From: Halobacteriales archaeon QS_9_70_65
GTDB taxonomy: Archaea; Halobacteriota; Halobacteria; Halobacteriales; Haloarculaceae
Length of the DNA: 7,941 bases
Assembly (NCBI GenBank): GCA_003023535.1
Contig: PXSC01000106.1
Coordinates: forward strand, 8,675 to 16,615
Direction: 5' to 3'
In this document: positions 4,876 to 7,941 of the stretch, piece by piece
Layout of the letters: the number at the start of each line of letters is the position of its first letter
How positions within the stretch are numbered: position 1 is the stretch's first letter
Translations under genes and position numbers: made by a program
Notes under the pieces: model-generated
The model's database searches: none
What the model saw: the letters and a program-made list of their open reading frames with translations, nothing else
What the model was told of the DNA's origin: nothing

Positions 4876-4974
4876 ATGACCGCAGTCGATGCAACCCCCC
4901 ACGGCGTGCCCGCGCGTGCCGAGTCGTTCGTTCCCGAATCGCTACCAGGCGGTAGTCGGGGGGAAAAGATGTGA
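4876..4974 (+). CDS. 32-aa leader reading frame overlapping the DUF389 start
   Basis: ATG 4876 opens MTAVDATPHGVPARAESF... and ends in TGA at 4972-4974. The stop overlaps the next gene's start in the sequence GTGA (4971-4974). The ATG sits at leaderless distance from a TATA-like box. The peptide has no membrane segment or recognisable domain. I infer either a coupling leader that delivers ribosomes to the weak GTG start, or a real micropeptide. A purely chance open frame of 32 codons is possible in GC-rich DNA, but the promoter spacing and overlap together argue against it. Confidence 0.45.
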   Translation: MTAVDATPHGVPARAESFVPESLPGGSRGEKM

Positions 4975-6284
4975 GACGGCTCCACGTCCGTGTACCGGCG
5001 TCCGAGCGGTCGAGCGTCAAGACGGTGCTCGAGGACCTCGATCTTGAGTACGTCACCGCGACCGGCGGCGACGATGGCGACGGTGGCGACGGTGGCGACG
5101 TCCACTTCTTCTTTCCCGTCCCGACGGCGGCCGTCTCGGACGTCCTCGATGGACTGGACGACGCGGACGTCGATTCGGACGCCTACACCGTCGTCACGAA
5201 GGGCGAGTTCGCACACACCGGCGAGTTCTCGGAACTCCAGCGCGAGTACAGTGACGAGACCCCGACCCTCTCGCGGGCGGAACTCGGCGCGAAGATACAG
5301 GAGTCGCGGTGGCCGCGGCTCATGTACTACGGCGGGTCGGTACTCAGCGTGCTCGCCGCGACGTGCGGGCTGCTCCTCGACCAGCCCGCACTCGTCATCG
5401 GGGCGATGGTCATCGCCCCACAGGTCAGTGCCGCTCTCGCGGCCCCGGCGGCGGCCGTAGACGGCAAGTGGGACGTCTTCACGGGCAGCGTCAAGGAGCA
5501 GACACTCGGTCTCGTCCTCGCGATTCTCGTCGCGGCCCCGTTCGCACTGGCGCTCCGCCGGACCGGGTTCGTTCCGCCGACGGTCGAGGTCACGAGCATC
5601 GAACTCGTCGGCGTCAGACTCGCCCCGTCGCTTCTGAGCACCATCGGCGCCACCGTCGCGGGCATCGTCGGCGCCTACGGGTACTCGACCGAGCAGTCGG
5701 TCTCCCTTATCGGGGTCATGATCGCGGCGGCGATCGTACCCGCGGCCGGCGGCGTCGGCCTCGGCCTCGCATGGGGCGAGCAGGCGTACGCCGTCGGGTC
5801 ACTGTTGCTTCTCGCGGTGAACGTACTCGCCATCAACGTCGGCGCGTTCGTGACGTTCCTTCTCTTGGGCTACGAACCCCCGTGGCTGTTCGGGGAGCGG
5901 TCGCTCGGGGATTCGGTTCCCAACGCGGACGTGCGCCGCGTGTACGCGACGATCCTGCTGGTGGCCGTCGCGATCATCGTGACCGGGGCCCTGACCGCTT
6001 CGCAGGTCGGCTTCAGCCATCAGACGAAGGGAGCCGTCCAGGGGACGATGTCGTCGCCGGCTTACGCCGACCTCGACACGACCGGTGTGACGACGGAGTA
6101 CGGCGGTCCCGGCGCTCCGCCGGGACCGACCTCGGTCACCGTCACGGTGAGCGGCCCGTCCGGGACGCCGCCGGACGACCTCGCTTCGGATCTCGAAAGC
6201 GAGATAGAGCGCCGAACGGACCGAGACGTCGCGGTCGCCGTCGATTACCGGTCGTCACGGACCACGAACGTCTCGTCCGGCTGA
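4971..6284 (+). CDS. DUF389 / TIGR00341-type multi-pass membrane protein
   Basis: This 437-aa protein starts at GTG 4971 with GGGGGGAAAAG upstream as a possible ribosome site. Residues 1-80 are soluble and alpha/beta-like (MRRLHVRVPASERSSVKTVL... VHFFFPVP), broken by a Gly/Asp loop (32-43). About seven hydrophobic segments follow, near 118-137, 139-162, 177-197, 217-238, 246-266, 273-300 and 323-344. LVIGAMVIAPQVSAAL (141-156) and IGVMIAAAIVPAAGGVGLGL (247-266) correspond to the paired IGAM..P and GV..A...P motifs of the DUF389 family. The C-terminal 90 residues are soluble and probably lie on one side of the membrane. The family is widespread but its transported substrate or role is not established, so no function is assigned. 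The 32-codon frame upstream probably couples its translation. Confidence 0.85.
   Translation: MRRLHVRVPASERSSVKTVLEDLDLEYVTATGGDDGDGGDGGDVHFFFPVPTAAVSDVLDGLDDADVDSDAYTVVTKGEFAHTGEFSELQREYSDETPTLSRAELGAKIQESRWPRLMYYGGSVLSVLAATCGLLLDQPALVIGAMVIAPQVSAALAAPAAAVDGKWDVFTGSVKEQTLGLVLAILVAAPFALALRRTGFVPPTVEVTSIELVGVRLAPSLLSTIGATVAGIVGAYGYSTEQSVSLIGVMIAAAIVPAAGGVGLGLAWGEQAYAVGSLLLLAVNVLAINVGAFVTFLLLGYEPPWLFGERSLGDSVPNADVRRVYATILLVAVAIIVTGALTASQVGFSHQTKGAVQGTMSSPAYADLDTTGVTTEYGGPGAPPGPTSVTVTVSGPSGTPPDDLASDLESEIERRTDRDVAVAVDYRSSRTTNVSSG
5064..5099 (+). repeat. Four 9-bp tandem units coding Gly-Asp
   Basis: GGCGGCGAC, GATGGCGAC, GGTGGCGAC, GGTGGCGAC encode GGD-DGD-GGD-GGD in a surface loop of the DUF389 N-terminal domain. 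In-frame unit length means copy number can vary without breaking the gene. Confidence 0.8.
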
Positions 6285-6546
6285 TACCGTCGGTCACGGG
6301 GACGTGAACCGGTGTTCGCAGGGGAGGGGAGGGCTCCGTATGGCCCGGCCCGGACGACGACGAATCGTCGCTTCGAATCCCGATTCATGTTGTCCGTCGG
6401 GGCGTCGACCCCGCTCGGCCGCAGTCCGGAACAGTCCGTTCGTGCTCGAACAGCCGTCGGGGTGGCGGCACACGGCGCGGCGGACCGCCGTCGAGTCGCC
6501 GGACGCGACGGGAGGGAAGAGCCATCCGGGAATGCGGTCCCGCCGA

Positions 6547-7935
6547 CTATCCGTCGAGTTCGTCCACGAGGTCGCTCCCGACGCCGGTGTAGCCGGCCGG
6601 CGTCAACTCGTACAACTCCTCGCGGACCGACTCGTCGACGTCGAGGTCGTCGAACAGCTCGCGGAAGTCCTCGAGGCCGACCTGCTGGCCGCGGGTCAGC
6701 TCCTTGACGCGCTCGTAGGCCTCGGTGTCGCCCTCCCGCCGGAGGATCGTCTGGACGGCCTCACCGATGACCTCGGGGGTGGCCGCGAGGTCCTCCCGCA
6801 TGACGGTCTCGTTGGGCGTCACCTTCTCGAGGCCGGCGGCGGTCTTGCGGTAGCCGACGAGACAGTGCGCGACGGCGGCGCCGACGTTCCGCTTGACCGT
6901 CGAGTCCGAGAGGTCCCGCTGGAGCCGCGAGGTGGTGACGTAGTCCGCGAGGAACGTCAGGTCGGCGTTGGCCTTCGTCAGGTTACCCTCGCTGTTCTCG
7001 AAGTCGATGGGGTTGACCTTGTGCGGCATCGTCGACGACCCCGTCTCGCCCTCGACGGCCTCCTGTCCGAGGTACCGGTCGGAGACGTAGAGCCACATGT
7101 CCAGGTCCAGGTCCCGGAGGACGTTGTTGACCCCCCGAAGCGCGTCGAAGACCGCCGCCAGGTCGTCACAGGGGTTGACCTGCGTCGTCAGCGGCACGTG
7201 GTCGAGGCCGAGCGACGCGACGAACCGCTCGGCGAAGGCCCGCCAGTCGACGTCGGGGTAGGCGGCCTCGTGGGCGGCGTAGGTGCCGGAGGCGCCGGCC
7301 AGTTTGCCCGAGAGGTCGTCGACGGTCGCCTCCAGCCGGCCGAGCGCCCGCCCGAGTCGAGAGGCGTAGACGGCCAGCTCCTTGCCGTAGGTGGTCGGCG
7401 TCGCCGGCTGACCGTGGGTCCGGGCCAGCATCGGTACGTCGCGGTGCTCGCGGGCCGCCGCCGCCAGCGCGTCCCGCAGCTCGCGTACTTCGGGGACCAG
7501 CACCGCCTCGACGGCGCCGCGCAGCAGCAGCCGGTGGGCGAGGTTGTCGACGTCCTCGCTGGTCAGGGCGAAGTGAACCCACGGCGCTTGCGTCTCCTCG
7601 TCGGGGAGGTGCATCCGGAGGAAGTACTCGACGGCCTTGACGTCGTGGTTGGTCGCCGCGTAGTCGCCGTATCCCTCCGTCTCCAGCCGCTTGACGACGT
7701 CGGCGTCGTCGGCGTCGAAGGAGTCGTACAGCGCCCGGAGGTCGTCGCGGGCCCGGTCGTCGGGCGCTAACGGCGTCGCCTCGAGGTCCGCGAGCGCGAG
7801 CAGGTACTCGACCTCGACGCGGACGCGGGCGCGCATCAGCGCCGCCTCGCTGACGTGGTCGGTGAGCGGCTCCGTGTAGCGGGCGTAGCGGCCGTCCAGC
7901 GGCGAGACGGCGTCGAGGGGGCTCCGGTCGGTCAT
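6547..7935 (-). CDS. purB: Adenylosuccinate lyase
   Basis: This 462-aa enzyme of the fumarase/aspartase superfamily releases fumarate from SAICAR (giving AICAR) and from adenylosuccinate (giving AMP), so it acts twice in purine synthesis. Visible landmarks: SPLDGRYARYTEPL near the N terminus, ATNHDVKAVEYFLR (94-107), HFALTSEDVDNLAHRL (121-136), ARTHGQPATPTTYGKELA (171-188) with the catalytic acid H174, and the family signature GSSTMPHKVNP (299-309) with the catalytic serine on the flexible loop (S300/S301), followed by IDFENSEGNL. The last run and the TNHDVKAVEYF motif resemble the E. coli-type PurB rather than the Bacillus/Thermotoga type. Length is normal and the gene is complete. It starts at ATG 7935, six bases from the window edge, so its promoter is not visible. 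It converges on the DUF389 gene with a 262-bp gap. Confidence 0.95.
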   Translation of the reverse strand: MTDRSPLDAVSPLDGRYARYTEPLTDHVSEAALMRARVRVEVEYLLALADLEATPLAPDDRARDDLRALYDSFDADDADVVKRLETEGYGDYAATNHDVKAVEYFLRMHLPDEETQAPWVHFALTSEDVDNLAHRLLLRGAVEAVLVPEVRELRDALAAAAREHRDVPMLARTHGQPATPTTYGKELAVYASRLGRALGRLEATVDDLSGKLAGASGTYAAHEAAYPDVDWRAFAERFVASLGLDHVPLTTQVNPCDDLAAVFDALRGVNNVLRDLDLDMWLYVSDRYLGQEAVEGETGSSTMPHKVNPIDFENSEGNLTKANADLTFLADYVTTSRLQRDLSDSTVKRNVGAAVAHCLVGYRKTAAGLEKVTPNETVMREDLAATPEVIGEAVQTILRREGDTEAYERVKELTRGQQVGLEDFRELFDDLDVDESVREELYELTPAGYTGVGSDLVDELDG

Positions 7936-7941
7936 GTGGGG

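Noticed and set aside
5309..6307. 332-codon frame inside the DUF389 gene
   Set aside because: Arg-rich shadow in another frame; the membrane segments lie in the main frame.
6370..6385. tRNA T-loop-like TTCGAATCCC
   Set aside because: No matching acceptor stem, D-arm or anticodon arm is found around it; the 6285-6546 gap shows no other gene or clear repeat.
6304..7770. 488-codon plus-strand frame opposite purB
   Set aside because: Antisense shadow of purB with no family features; the minus strand carries the full adenylosuccinate lyase.

Overview
The window looks like haloarchaeal chromosome. It is GC-rich, the proteins are Asp/Glu-rich, several start codons have TATA-like boxes about 27 nt upstream (the leaderless arrangement common in haloarchaea), and the DAP-decarboxylase, DUF389 and PurB proteins have the composition expected of a salt-in archaeon. 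I cannot name the species from sequence alone.

Layout: (1) 4-1397, minus strand: a decayed stand-alone tnpB of the IS200/IS605 (IS1341-like) type. It is broken by two short hairpin-bearing insertions, a nonsense codon and a homopolymer frameshift. Its promoter and a degraded hairpin from the element's upstream end lie at 1421-1525. (2) 1560-2155, minus strand: two small unknown genes joined by an ATGA start/stop overlap, the second a glycine-zipper protein with a His/Asp-rich tail. (3) 2237-3487, plus strand: lysA, last step of lysine synthesis, divergent from that pair. (4) 3488-4306: an 819-bp convergent gap between lysA and a HIT gene. Most of it (3601-4231) is a dense array of short palindromes with no credible protein, bounded by near-identical inverted 15/16-bp ends and preceded by a TATA-like box. 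(5) 4307-4720, minus strand: a small HIT-family protein. (6) 4876-6284, plus strand: a 32-codon leaderless reading frame whose stop overlaps the GTG start of a DUF389/TIGR00341-type membrane protein. (7) 6547-7935, minus strand: purB, adenylosuccinate lyase.

The most unusual content is a family of two-hairpin modules. Each hairpin has arms of about 8-10 bp and a 3-nt loop, usually closed by C-G and usually GNA or GNC on one strand. Modules share flanks (GTTCGA before the first hairpin, CGTGAT or similar after it) while the stem sequences differ and stay complementary. Four modules with the GTT flank occur: one inside tnpB and three in the 3601-4231 array. A related hairpin pair sits at the other tnpB insertion. 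This looks like a mobile or self-generating palindromic element that accumulates in neutral DNA and can interrupt genes. I do not recognise it as a named family, but I could not search.

The metabolic genes (lysA, purB) and the membrane protein gene do not form an obvious pathway together. The neighbourhood reads as housekeeping genes separated by accessory, mobile and small-protein islands.
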